Shown here: one piece after another, positions 52,225-62,200 of the stretch
How the letters are laid out: every line of letters begins with the position of its first letter
How positions within the stretch are numbered: the stretch's first letter is position 1
NCBI GenBank assembly: GCA_014302835.1
Contig: CP060294.1
Location: 4,613,067-4,677,066 of the forward strand
DNA length: 64,000 bases
Source of the DNA: Pedobacter sp. PAMC26386
GTDB lineage: Bacteria; Bacteroidota; Bacteroidia; Sphingobacteriales; Sphingobacteriaceae
Direction of reading: 5' to 3'
The notes under the pieces: model-generated
Databases searched by the model: none
What the model saw: the letters and a program-made list of their open reading frames with translations, nothing else
Told to the model about the DNA's origin: nothing
Position numbers and translations under genes: made by a program

Positions 52225-54588
52225 ATGAAGAAATTCTGCCTCTTATTTTTATTGGGTACAAGTATCGTAAAGGCACAGGAACGCCCTGCTTTAACGGTAG
52301 AAAATATCATGCGTGACCAGAAATGGCTCGGTGTTTCTCCTTCTGACTATCGCTGGTCTGGAGATAGCAAAACAATTTATTTTAAATGGAACCCGGAACG
52401 CAAAGAGAACAATGATGCTTACCGGGTAGATATTTCTTCTGGGAAACCCGTAAAGACTACTGAGCAGAAGGTCAGGGGGGCGGTTACGGCAGATTATACT
52501 TACAATAAAGACCAGAGTCTGGGTTTAAGCGAGCAGGCAGGGGATTTATACCTGTATTCTTTTAAAACAAAGCAGAAGTATAGGTTAACCAATACGGTAG
52601 AGGCAGAGGGGAACGCGGTGTTCCTGAGTAATGGAATGATTGCTTTTCAAAGAGGAAATAATTTATATGCACTCAATCTAAGTACAAATGAGCTTAAACA
52701 GCTAACTAACTTTATTCCGGGAAAAAGAGGAGCAGCAGCCCCAGCCGAAAAAACGCAGAATGTACAGGATAACTGGTTAAAAACAGAGCAGGATGAACTT
52801 TTTGATGTACTTAAAGTCAAGAAACAGAAGGAGGCTTTTAGCCTGACTAAAAAGAAAGGTCTGAGAGGCGAAGACAAACCACTGAGAGTTATTCCTTTGG
52901 GAGGCATGGAGATGGACAACCTGGTGATTAGTCCAGATGGTCGCTATATCAATTACAGACTGAATATCCAGACTTTAGAGGGAAAAGCTACCATAGTCCC
53001 GAATTTTGTGACGGCATCAGGTTATACGGAAGATATTGCTGGCAGAACGAAGGTTGGAGAGCCACTGCCTGTTTATGAAAATTTTATCTACGATAAACAG
53101 CGGGACACGATTTATCAGCTGCAAACTGCACAAATTCCAGGGATTAAAGACCTTCCGGATTATCTGAAAGATTATCCCAAACAAATGGAAGCAGCGGTAA
53201 AGAAAAATGAGGACAGGAAAGTGAATTTATTTGGCCCGATCTGGAATACGGCAGGTAATGCGGCAGTTTTAGTTGCAGAATCCCAAGATAACAAAGACCG
53301 TTGGATCTTAAAGTTAGATGCTTCTACTGGCTCTTTGACAGCTCTAGACCGTCAGCGTGACGAGGCCTGGATTGGCGGGCCCGGTATAGGAGCATACAAC
53401 GTGGGATGGATTGATAATCAGCATATTTATTTTCAGAGTGAAGCCAGCGGATATTCTCACTTATACAGTGCTGATATCTCCACGGGGGTTAAACGCCAGT
53501 TGACAAGTGGTAAATGGGAAGTGAGGAATCTTTTACTGTCTAAAGACAAGCAAACGTTTTATTTTATCGGGAATATAGAACACCCGGGGATTACGCATTT
53601 TTATAAAATGAGTGCAACTGGTGGGACGCCTGTTAAAATTACCAGTATGAAAGGCGGAAATGAAGTTACGATGTCTCCTGATGAACAATGGCTGGCTATC
53701 AATTATTCTTATATGAACAAGCCGTGGGAACTTTACATTCAGGCGAATAAACCAGGCGCTAAAGCTATTCAGGTTACAGCGTCATCGTCTGAGGCTTTTA
53801 AAGCGTATCCCTGGAGAGAGCCAGATATGGTTTCTTTCAAAAACAGGTATGGAGATGATGTATATGCCAGGGTTTATCCTGCTTTAAAGCCTGCCGCAAA
53901 TCGTCCAGCGGTTGTATTTGTGCATGGCGCCGGTTATCTGCAGAATGTACATTACTGGTGGAGCCAGTATTCCCGTGAATATATGTTTCATAACCTACTG
54001 GCTGATAATGGATACACAGTAATTGATATTGATTATACGGCGAGCTCTGGATATGGCAGAAATCATCGTACGGGTATTTACCGTCATATGGGTGGAAAAG
54101 ATTTAACAGATCAGGTGGATGGGGTAAAGCTACTGGTTGAAAAATATAATGTTAATCCTAAACATGTGGGGATTTATGGAGGGTCATATGGAGGGTTTAT
54201 TACTTTAATGGCATTATTTAATGAATCGGATGTTTTTGCTTCTGGTGCCGCATTACGTTCGGTGACAGATTGGGCGCATTACAACCATGGTTATACTTCT
54301 AATATTTTAAATGAGCCCTTTAACGATGAACTGGCTTATAAGCGTAGTTCACCAATCTATTTTGCAGATAAATTGAAAGGGAATTTACTGATGTGTCATG
54401 GTATGGTTGATGAGAATGTGCAGTTTCAGGATATCGTGAGGTTAAGTCAGCGTTTCATTGAATTGGGTAAAAATAATTGGGAACTGGCTGTTTATCCCGT
54501 TGAAGATCATGGATTTGTAACACCCTCAAGCTGGACGGATGAGTATAAAAGGATCTTTAAATTGTTTGAAAGCACTTTGAAGAATTAA
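52225..54588 (+). CDS. S9 family serine peptidase (prolyl oligopeptidase / DPP IV type), exported
   Basis: The start is the ATG at 52225 (MKKFCLLFLLGTSIVKAQ), a clean signal peptide; a TTG 21 bases upstream is an unlikely start. The protein of about 787 residues has an N-terminal beta-propeller (about 35-530) and the C-terminal alpha/beta hydrolase with the nucleophile GGSYGGF, the Asp in GMVDENVQF and the His in VEDHGF near the end. It cleaves peptides, probably after proline, in the periplasm. No family neighbour is adjacent. Neighbours: YgiD before, AhpC after. Confidence 0.93.
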   Translation: MKKFCLLFLLGTSIVKAQERPALTVENIMRDQKWLGVSPSDYRWSGDSKTIYFKWNPERKENNDAYRVDISSGKPVKTTEQKVRGAVTADYTYNKDQSLGLSEQAGDLYLYSFKTKQKYRLTNTVEAEGNAVFLSNGMIAFQRGNNLYALNLSTNELKQLTNFIPGKRGAAAPAEKTQNVQDNWLKTEQDELFDVLKVKKQKEAFSLTKKKGLRGEDKPLRVIPLGGMEMDNLVISPDGRYINYRLNIQTLEGKATIVPNFVTASGYTEDIAGRTKVGEPLPVYENFIYDKQRDTIYQLQTAQIPGIKDLPDYLKDYPKQMEAAVKKNEDRKVNLFGPIWNTAGNAAVLVAESQDNKDRWILKLDASTGSLTALDRQRDEAWIGGPGIGAYNVGWIDNQHIYFQSEASGYSHLYSADISTGVKRQLTSGKWEVRNLLLSKDKQTFYFIGNIEHPGITHFYKMSATGGTPVKITSMKGGNEVTMSPDEQWLAINYSYMNKPWELYIQANKPGAKAIQVTASSSEAFKAYPWREPDMVSFKNRYGDDVYARVYPALKPAANRPAVVFVHGAGYLQNVHYWWSQYSREYMFHNLLADNGYTVIDIDYTASSGYGRNHRTGIYRHMGGKDLTDQVDGVKLLVEKYNVNPKHVGIYGGSYGGFITLMALFNESDVFASGAALRSVTDWAHYNHGYTSNILNEPFNDELAYKRSSPIYFADKLKGNLLMCHGMVDENVQFQDIVRLSQRFIELGKNNWELAVYPVEDHGFVTPSSWTDEYKRIFKLFESTLKN

Positions 54589-54677
54589 AATAGAGACACC
54601 CTAATTTGTGGTGATAAGGGTATAGTTTTTGTCTATAGGTCTATCAATATTAAGTATCTGTTATCTTTTAATTAGGG

Positions 54678-54708
54678 TTGATAAAGAACCAATATTGATG
54701 TACTTTTG
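54678..54708 (+). promoter_or_regulatory. Promoter of ahpC: TTG, 20 bases, TACTTTTG
   Basis: TTG (54678-54680) and TACTTTTG (54701-54708) are 20 bases apart, a good match to the Bacteroidota consensus. The expected transcript start is near 54713, 17 bases before the ATG at 54730. Confidence 0.78.
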
Positions 54709-54729
54709 CACAACGAAAAAAGAAACATT

Positions 54730-55275
54730 ATGATTAATATAGGTGAACAATTTCCAGCTTATTCAAAACCAGCTGTAGTTAGTATAGAAAAAGGAAAAGA
54801 GTTTGAAACATTAACTTCTGATACTTTAGTAAATGAGAATAATCAATGGACTTGTATGTTTTGGTGGCCAAAAGACTTTACTTTTGTTTGTCCTACTGAA
54901 ATCGCTGAATTTAATGCAAATTTTGGTGAATTCCGTGACCGTGACACTACTTTAATCGGTGCATCTACTGATTCTGAAAATGTGCATTTAGCGTGGAGAC
55001 ATAACCATGATGATTTACGTGGTTTAAAATTCCCAATGCTTGCTGATACTTCTAAATCATTAGCTGAAGCGCTTGATATTTTAGAGCCAACAGAAAAAAT
55101 CGCTTACCGTGCTACTTTCATCATTGACCCACAAGGTATTATCCGTTGGGCTAGTGCAAATGACTTAAGTGTTGGTCGTAACGTTAAAGAAGTATTAAGA
55201 GTACTTGATGCTTTACAAACTGACGAACTTTGTCCTTGTAACTGGGAAAAAGGTGAAGCAACGTTAACTGTTTAA
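54730..55275 (+). CDS. ahpC: Peroxiredoxin, AhpC type
   Basis: The 181-residue protein (ATG at 54730, MINIGEQFPAYSK) reduces hydrogen peroxide and organic hydroperoxides. The peroxidatic Cys is in DFTFVCPTEIAEF near residue 50, and a second pair occurs in LCPCNW near the C-terminus, likely the resolving Cys. The AhpD-like gene follows after a hairpin of about 95 bases, the pairing used where AhpD reduces AhpC instead of AhpF. A frame extending eight codons upstream, across the promoter, is not coding. Confidence 0.94.
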   Translation: MINIGEQFPAYSKPAVVSIEKGKEFETLTSDTLVNENNQWTCMFWWPKDFTFVCPTEIAEFNANFGEFRDRDTTLIGASTDSENVHLAWRHNHDDLRGLKFPMLADTSKSLAEALDILEPTEKIAYRATFIIDPQGIIRWASANDLSVGRNVKEVLRVLDALQTDELCPCNWEKGEATLTV

Positions 55276-55337
55276 TTTAGATTCCTGTTTATTTCAGAGC
55301 CTGTTTAAACAAGCTCTTTGAACAGGGTTTCTTAGAA

Positions 55338-55372
55338 AAAATCCCTGTAAATACATTTTGCGGGGATTTTTT
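55338..55372 (+). terminator. Hairpin terminator between ahpC and the ahpD-like gene
   Basis: AAAATCCC (55338-55345) pairs with GGGATTTT (55363-55370), then TT. It can end or reduce transcription between ahpC and the next gene, whose ATG is at 55395. An earlier imperfect hairpin (CCTGTT with AACAGG, 55300-55326) lies just before. Confidence 0.7.
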
Positions 55373-55394
55373 GTACCTATATAATTATAAGAAA

Positions 55395-55979
55395 ATGAAT
55401 GAGACTACTGAAACTATAGAAGAATTATTGGCGATTGTAGGTTTAAATCCTGGTTACAGAAATGAGAGTATTCATCTGTTAGAAAAGGGGAACTCAAGGT
55501 ACGTACGGGACTTGAAGCTAAACTTCAGCAGCACTTTAACTTCAACACATATTACTGAAAAAGAGTGTGCTTTGTTAGGCTTAAGCATCGCTATAAACAA
55601 TAACAATAAAGTATTGACTGATTTCTTTGAGAAATATGCGCAGTTAAAAGAAGCTACGGCAGAAGAAATTGCTGAGTCTGCAGGGTGTGCGTCATTATTG
55701 GCATTAAACAATGTACTTTATCGTTTCCGCCATTTCACTGGAAAAGAAAAATATACCAGAATGCCTGCGCGTGTAAGAATGCAGATCATGGGAAACCCGG
55801 TAACTGGGAAAGAATTTTTTGAATTAATGAGTTTAGCTGTTTCTGCTGTTAACGGATGTGAAATGTGTGTCAATGCACATGAAGAATCTATTTTAGGCTT
55901 AGGCGCTACAGAAGAGCGTGTATTTGATGCAATTCGTATTGCTTCAATCGTTACTTCTGCTGGTAAAGTCATTTATTAA
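55395..55979 (+). CDS. AhpD-like carboxymuconolactone decarboxylase family protein
   Basis: The likely start is the ATG at 55395 (MNETTETIEELL); eight upstream codons are not needed. The protein of about 194 residues has the all-alpha CMD fold with the catalytic CxxC in NGCEMCVNAHEESI near residue 162, followed by the partner His, as in AhpD. It should act as a thiol reductant or peroxidase partner of the adjacent peroxiredoxin. Confidence 0.92.
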   Translation: MNETTETIEELLAIVGLNPGYRNESIHLLEKGNSRYVRDLKLNFSSTLTSTHITEKECALLGLSIAINNNNKVLTDFFEKYAQLKEATAEEIAESAGCASLLALNNVLYRFRHFTGKEKYTRMPARVRMQIMGNPVTGKEFFELMSLAVSAVNGCEMCVNAHEESILGLGATEERVFDAIRIASIVTSAGKVIY

Positions 55980-55990
55980 GATAAGAGGTT

Positions 55991-56034
55991 ATACGACAAA
56001 AGGAGGTCGCTGAAACGGCCTCCTTTTGTCGTAT
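55991..56034 (+). terminator. Strong hairpin after the ahpD-like gene
   Basis: A perfect 16-bp stem (ATACGACAAAAGGAGG at 55991-56006 with CCTCCTTTTGTCGTAT at 56019-56034) around 12 bases of loop. No long T tract follows, but the stem contains T4. It lies 11 bases after the stop and separates this unit from the tetR promoter. Confidence 0.7.
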
Positions 56035-56067
56035 ATGACTGTTTTGTAAATAAATATGTAAATTTAC

Positions 56068-56099
56068 TTGCATTTACTGAACACTGTTCATTACATTTG
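56068..56099 (+). promoter_or_regulatory. tetR-efflux operon promoter with embedded operator
   Basis: TTG (56068-56070) and TACATTTG (56092-56099) are 21 bases apart. The palindrome TGAACACTGTTCA (56078-56090; 6-bp arms around one base) lies between them, where a bound repressor would block RNA polymerase. The tetR ATG is at 56119. Confidence 0.78.
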
Positions 56100-56118
56100 T
56101 GGTGTATAATTTTTAAAA

Positions 56119-56730
56119 ATGGGTATATCAGAGAGAAAAGAGCGAGAGAGAGAAGAAATGAAAGAAATGATTACGACAGCGGCCATGAAAATGTTCCTGG
56201 AAGATGGTTATGCAAAAACCTCTATTCGTAATATCGCGGATTCAATTGAATATAGTCCCGGTACAATTTATTTGTATTACAAAGATAAGGACGAGTTGCT
56301 GTATGAAGTACAGCGACAAGCTTATCTAAAATTACTGGAAGCTTTTAAAGCTGCGGTAACGCTTCAGGATCCTTTAGAAAAATTAGGACAATTGGGGAAA
56401 GCCTATGTTAAATTTGGGTTGGAGAATCCAGAGTTGTATGACTTGATGTTTATTATCAGAGCTCCTACAAATGTTGATGAACAACTTCATGTGGATAATG
56501 GATTGGATGCTTTTGGTTTCCTGATTGAGATTCTGGAAGGATGCATGAAGGAGAATTTATTGGTATTTAAGGATATTCATCTGGGTGCTTTACAAGTTTG
56601 GTCTATGGTGCATGGTTTGGTTTCCCTTAATATCCGTTGCCGTCTTAAAATTATGATCGAGGACGAAAAAGATACGCCGATGGTTCTAAACCGTGCGGTA
56701 GAAGAATATTTAAATTCAATAAGGGCTTAG
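56119..56730 (+). CDS. TetR/AcrR family transcriptional regulator
   Basis: The 203-residue protein has an N-terminal helix-turn-helix domain (about residues 14-60): MITTAAMKMFLEDGYAKTSI, then RNIADSIEYSPGTIYLYYKD, the TetR pattern with the recognition helix SPGTIYLYY. The C-terminal about 140 residues are the ligand-binding and dimer domain, which is divergent. It is read in the same direction as, and 35 bases before, the tolC-adaptor-RND genes, and a near-identical palindrome precedes both, so it is almost certainly their local repressor and its own. The inducer is not known. Confidence 0.93.
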   Translation: MGISERKEREREEMKEMITTAAMKMFLEDGYAKTSIRNIADSIEYSPGTIYLYYKDKDELLYEVQRQAYLKLLEAFKAAVTLQDPLEKLGQLGKAYVKFGLENPELYDLMFIIRAPTNVDEQLHVDNGLDAFGFLIEILEGCMKENLLVFKDIHLGALQVWSMVHGLVSLNIRCRLKIMIEDEKDTPMVLNRAVEEYLNSIRA

Positions 56731-56750
56731 GCCTTTTTTTGATTGATTAC

Positions 56751-56763
56751 TAAACACTGTTTA
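56751..56763. promoter_or_regulatory. Second TetR-type operator, before the tolC gene
   Basis: TAAACACTGTTTA (6-bp arms around one base) matches the tetR promoter site TGAACACTGTTCA at 11 of 13 bases and shares flanks (TTAC before, TTA after). It ends two bases before the tolC ATG at 56766. I see no -7 box downstream of it, so it may act as a roadblock or for a promoter I cannot place. Confidence 0.7.
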
Positions 56764-56765
56764 TT

Positions 56766-58139
56766 ATGTACACGTCATTTATTAAAAAATCTGTAATGCT
56801 TGCCGGATGGATGTTTCTTAGCTGGATGCCCGGCATGGCTCAGCAGCAAAACAGGCAGTTGGATGATTATATCTCGCTTGCTTTTGCACAAAATCAAGGT
56901 TTAAAGCAGCAGCAATTTGATTTGGAAAGATCTATGTTCGCTTTAAAAGAAGCGAAAGCGATGTATCTGCCAACGGTAAGTATGCTGGGGAGTTATACAA
57001 AGTCTGCCGGCGGCCGGACGATTGATGTGCCTGTTGGAGATTTGGTTAACCCAATTTATACGGCGCTTAATCAATTGACTTCATCGTCTAAGTTTCCGCA
57101 GGTTGCAAATCAGTCCTTCTTATTAAATCCTGATAATTTTTATGATCTCAAATTACGGACGTCGCTTCCGCTGATTAATGCAGAGATCCGGTATAATAAA
57201 CTGATCAAACAGCAGCTGATTACTAGTCAGCAGGCTGCGGTAAACGTTTATAAGAGAGCATTGGTCAAAGATATTAAAATGGCCTACTATCACTATTTTC
57301 AAGCCTTACAAGGAGTTGAGGCATATCGCAGCGCCTTAGTGCTCATCACTGAAAATATTCGGGTAAACACGAGTTTATTGCGTAATGGGGTAAGAAACGG
57401 AACTGCATTACTCCGCGCGCAGACTGAACAGGAAAAAACAAATGCAGCGTTAATCAACGCCCAGCGGAATGTCGACAATGCACGTGCTTATTTTAACTTT
57501 TTGCTGAACAGGTCTTTAAAAGATTCTGTGAATACGCAGGGTGTAGCGGTTACCAGTTTATTAATTACACCTGATACCACTGCGGGGATTGCAAGTCGCG
57601 AAGAATTAAAGCAACTGAACATCTTGAAAGAAGTGAATAACCTGGATTATAAATTACAACGGTCTAACCTGATTCCCAAACTGAGTACATTCATCGATCT
57701 GGGATCGCAGGGGATGGACTTTAAGGTGAATGATAAAACGAGATACTATCTGTGGGGAGTCAATTTACAGTGGGACCTCTTTACCGGTGGTAAAAATAAA
57801 TTCCGTGCAGCACAGGCGCAATCAAATATCCGGGCTAATGCGGCTAAAATTGATGAAACGGAGCAGTCATTTAAGCTCCAGTTAGCCCAGTCCTATAACA
57901 ATTATGAGTCTGCAAAGGCAGCCTGCAAAAGTGCTATTTCCGGGTTATCATTCGCAGACAAATATTACAGGGACCAGCTTAAAGCTTACCGTGCAGGGCA
58001 GTTATTATATCTGGAGCTGATTGACGCGCAAGATCAATTGACCAGTGCAAGACTGAGAATCGCCGATGCACAGGCCGATTTGCAGATCACGCTTGCTGAA
58101 CTTGAACGTGACCAGGCTACTTATCCATTGAATAATTAA
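56766..58139 (+). CDS. TolC-type outer membrane efflux protein
   Basis: The 457-residue protein has a signal peptide (to about residue 25, GMAQQ) and two repeats of the OEP domain: DDYISLAFAQNQGLKQQQFD at the N-terminus and again LNILKEVNNLDYKLQRSNLIP with GVNLQWDLFTGGKNKFRA. This is the TolC family layout (about 430-490 residues), a trimeric barrel and periplasmic alpha-tunnel that exports solutes together with the adaptor and RND pump encoded next. Translation starts right after a palindromic operator. Confidence 0.93.
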   Translation: MYTSFIKKSVMLAGWMFLSWMPGMAQQQNRQLDDYISLAFAQNQGLKQQQFDLERSMFALKEAKAMYLPTVSMLGSYTKSAGGRTIDVPVGDLVNPIYTALNQLTSSSKFPQVANQSFLLNPDNFYDLKLRTSLPLINAEIRYNKLIKQQLITSQQAAVNVYKRALVKDIKMAYYHYFQALQGVEAYRSALVLITENIRVNTSLLRNGVRNGTALLRAQTEQEKTNAALINAQRNVDNARAYFNFLLNRSLKDSVNTQGVAVTSLLITPDTTAGIASREELKQLNILKEVNNLDYKLQRSNLIPKLSTFIDLGSQGMDFKVNDKTRYYLWGVNLQWDLFTGGKNKFRAAQAQSNIRANAAKIDETEQSFKLQLAQSYNNYESAKAACKSAISGLSFADKYYRDQLKAYRAGQLLYLELIDAQDQLTSARLRIADAQADLQITLAELERDQATYPLNN

Positions 58140-58155
58140 TATAAAAAATATAGAG

Positions 58156-59232
58156 ATGAAAACTATTCGTTATGCTACCCTATTGCTGTTTATACCGCTG
58201 TTTTACGCTTGTAGTCATTCAGCTCCGGCTGCACACCATGCAGCTGGAAATGATACGATCCCGGTTAAAATCATGAAACTTAATCAGGAAAGCAACAATG
58301 CCGCGATTGCGGTATCTGGACAGTTTACGACAGATGATGAGGTCATGTTATCTTTTAAAACAGGCGGGATTATTAATAGTCTGCTGGTTAAAGAAGGAGA
58401 TGCAGTCAAAAAAGGGCAACTGCTGGCCACCTTAAATTTGACAGAGATCAATGCGCAGGTACAGCAGGCACAGTTGGCTTATGAAAAGTCTAAACGGGAT
58501 TATCAGCGGACTAAAAACCTGTACAGTGACAGTGTTGCGACTTTGGAGCAATTGCAAAATAGTAAAACATCACTTCAGGTTGCTCAGCAGCAACTTAATT
58601 TAGTGGCTTTTAACAGGAAATATTCCGAAATACATGCACCAGTGAATGGGTTTGTTTTGAAAAAACTGGCAGATGCAGGACAACAGATCTCTTCGGGAAC
58701 TGCGGTGTTACAAGTCAATGGTGCAGAATCTGGAAAATGGCAGTTAAAAGTTGGGATTAGTGATCGGGAATGGGCGGTAATGAAATTGAATGACCCTGCG
58801 CAAATAGAGACTACAGCTATGCCTGGGCAAATGCTGAATGGGGTTGTTACCCGTAAATCTGAAGGAGTTGATGCGGCTACGGGAACCTTTAGTGCTTATA
58901 TCAGCTTGAGAGGAGAAAAGCCTAAGACTATTGCGGCCGGAATGTTTGGCCGGGCAACTATAAATCCTTCCAGACACAGTGAACATAAAGGGACGTGGCA
59001 AATACCATATGAAGCCTTACTGGATGGGGACGGGGCCAATGGTTTTGTCTTTGTCACTAATGACAATAAAACGGCGCATAAGGTCAAAGTAACGGTTGCC
59101 GGAATTGAGAAACATACGGTAATTATCAGTGATGGATTGCAGGATGCGGCTGCCTTGATTATTTCAGGATCGGCTTATCTAACAGATAACAGTGCAATCC
59201 GTATTGATTCATCTTTAAAAACTGCGAAATGA
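58156..59232 (+). CDS. RND efflux periplasmic adaptor subunit
   Basis: The 358-residue protein has a lipoprotein signal (Cys19, IPLFYACSHS). It shows the barrel-sandwich lipoyl domain (GGIINSLLVKEGDAVKKGQLLA), a short coiled-coil hairpin (about 95-150, VQQAQLAYEKSKRDYQRTKN) and a beta-barrel domain, as in HlyD/AcrA-like adaptors. It joins the RND pump to the TolC protein in the periplasm. The stop overlaps the next start by four bases. Confidence 0.94.
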   Translation: MKTIRYATLLLFIPLFYACSHSAPAAHHAAGNDTIPVKIMKLNQESNNAAIAVSGQFTTDDEVMLSFKTGGIINSLLVKEGDAVKKGQLLATLNLTEINAQVQQAQLAYEKSKRDYQRTKNLYSDSVATLEQLQNSKTSLQVAQQQLNLVAFNRKYSEIHAPVNGFVLKKLADAGQQISSGTAVLQVNGAESGKWQLKVGISDREWAVMKLNDPAQIETTAMPGQMLNGVVTRKSEGVDAATGTFSAYISLRGEKPKTIAAGMFGRATINPSRHSEHKGTWQIPYEALLDGDGANGFVFVTNDNKTAHKVKVTVAGIEKHTVIISDGLQDAAALIISGSAYLTDNSAIRIDSSLKTAK

Positions 59233-62200
59233 AAATATCAGATTACGCTGTAAAGAACAGCCAGTTTACGCTGGTAATTTTTCTGATGATTATTGTCTTA
59301 GGAATTACCACCATGCTGAGTATGCCACGGTCTGAAGACCCGGAAATGCATGCGCCTTTTTTTACTGTTATTATTGTTTATCCGGGTACCAGTCCACGAG
59401 ATATTGAGGATCGGGTGGTGACCCCATTGGAAAAGACTATTTCTGGTCTGGATGATATTAAAAGAATCCGTTCCAGTATCTCGAATGGGGTGGCTGTTTT
59501 GCGGGTAGAATATAAGTACAGCAGCAGTGTGGAGGGAAAATATCAGGAAATTGTTAGGGAGGTGAATAGCAAGCGAAGTGAGTTGCCGGCTGATATTTAC
59601 AGTATTGAAGTACAGAAACAGCAGCCTTCGGATGTCAATGTTTTACAGGTTGCACTGGTTTCAGAGAATGCACCGCGCAGTAAAATGCAGTATTATGCTG
59701 AAAAGCTTCAGGATGAACTGGAGAAAGTGGCTGCACTTAAGAAGGTCTCGATTTTTGGTTTGCCGAGACAGCAGATTCGGATAGAACTGGATCTGGAAAA
59801 AATGGCACAGATGAATTTACCGGTTAGCGCTGTGAAAAATAGTCTGCAGAGCGAGATGGCAAGTATCCCGGGGGGAAGTATCGATGCTGCTCATCAGACA
59901 TTTAATATTATTACCAACGAGTACCGTACGCTTGAAGCTGTTCAGAATACAATTGTATATGCTGCGGGTGGGAAAAATGTGAGTTTGAAAAATATAGCTA
60001 AGGTTTACTATGGGTATGAAGAAGATAAGCATATTACCCGTTTGAATGGGCACCGTAGTTTATTTATAACTGCTGCACAGAAGGAAGGGGAGAACATCAG
60101 TAAAACGCAAAAGGATTATCAGCCGGTACTGGCTAGTTTTAAAAAGACTTTGCCTGCCAATATTGATCTGGTACAGAATTTTGACCAGGCAGATAATGTC
60201 AATAGAAGATTATCTGGTTTAGGGCATGATTTTATCATTGCAATCTTATTGGTTGCGGTTACTTTATTGCCTTTGGGAATACGTCCGGCTATTATTGTGA
60301 TGATCTCTATTCCGCTTTCTCTAGCTATAGGAATTGTATTGTTGCAATTGTTTGGGTTCAATCTGAACCAATTGAGCATTGTCGGTCTAGTGGTTGCATT
60401 AGGGTTGCTGGTGGATGACAGTATTGTTGTCGTCGAGAATATTGAGCGCTGGATGCTGGAGGGGCATAGCCGGTTGGAAGCCACACTGAAGGCGACAAAA
60501 CAGATTGGAATGGCTGTAGTAGGCTGTACGATTACCTTAATTATTGCTTTTATGCCTTTGGTCTTTTTACCGGAAGGTTCAGGAGATTTTATCCGGTCTT
60601 TACCGTTGGCGGTTATTTTTTCTGTCATGGCTTCTATGCTGGTATCTTTAACAATTATTCCATTTTTATCGAGTCGTTTATTGAAAACACATGTAGGAAA
60701 TCCGGAAGGAAACCTGCTGATGCGTGGCTTGAAACGATTGATTCATGGTAGTTACGCCCGGTTATTGGATAAAGCACTGCAAAGACCTATCCTGACGATT
60801 TCTATCGCGGTGGTTATTTTTGCAGGTTCCCTGTTCATTTTTAAAGTAATCGGCTTCAGCTTATTTCCTGCTTCAGAAAAACCACAGTTCCTGGTCAATA
60901 TTACCACGCCTAATCAATCCAATTTATCTTATACGGATATGGTAACCAGGGCGATCGAAAAAGAGTTAAAGCAAGAGGTAGATGTAAAATATTATTCATC
61001 TAACGTTGGGAAGGGAAATCCGCGTATTTATTACAATGTGATACCAGAGAATGACCGCAGCGATTTTGCACAGCTGTTTGTACAGTTGGATGAAAATACT
61101 TCTCCTGATGAAAAATTAAAGCTGATTCAGAAGCTACAGCAGCGCTGGGCCCATTACCCGGGAGCAAAAGTTGAAGTGAAGAATTTTCAACAGGGACCAC
61201 CGGTGGTTGCTCCTGTGGAGGTGCGTCTTTTTGGCGATAACCTGGATACGTTGCGTACGCTTTCTGCGAAAGTAGAAAAGCTATTGCGGGAAGCTCCGGG
61301 TACGATGTATATCAATAACCCTGTTAGTCTGCTTAAAAGCGATATTCGTGTGGTTGTAAATAAAGAAAAGGCACAATTGTCAGGCGTCTCCACTATCAGT
61401 ATTGACCAGACGGCGAGACTGGCTGTGACGGGTCTGAATATGGGAACTTTTTACAATAATGACAATAAAAATGGGTACGGGGTTTTGTTAACCCGAACTA
61501 AAGAAGGCAGACCTGGAATGGATGCTTTCCGGAATTTGTATGTAGACAATGCAAAAGGGGTTGCTTTGCCAATGAACCAGGTCGCTGATTTGAAACTAGA
61601 GGCCTCACAGGCGGTGATTAATCACCAGGAAAAGAAACGGGTGGTGTCAGTGCAGGCAAATGTTCAGGACGGGTTTTTGGTGAACCGTGTCATTGATGAT
61701 GTGGTACTTAAAATGAATAAGCTGCAATTGCCTGTGGGTTACAGTTATGAAATGGGCGGGGAAGTAGAATCGAGAAACAACTCTTTTGGTGGCTTTTTAA
61801 GCATTATCCTGGTTACTGTATTCTTATTTATCGCGGTGTTGATCCTTTTATTTAAAACCTTTAAAAGTACGCTGATCGTTTTATCTGTTATTCCTTTAGG
61901 GGTAGTAGGGGCTGCGGTAGCCTTGTGGGTTACAGGTAACTCACTTTCTTTTGTAGCGATTATTGGTTTGATTGCCCTAGCGGGGATAGAGGTGAAAAAT
62001 ACAATCCTGCTGGTTGATTTTACAAATCAGTTGAGAAAGCAGGGAAAGAGTTTACAGGAAGCAATCCGTGAGGCTGGTGAAGTGCGTTTCTTGCCAATTG
62101 TGCTAACATCTCTTACAGCTATTGGTGGGTTAATACCAATAGCAATATCGACTAATCCGTTAATTGCACCTTTAGCTATTGTTTTAATAGGAGGTTTAAT

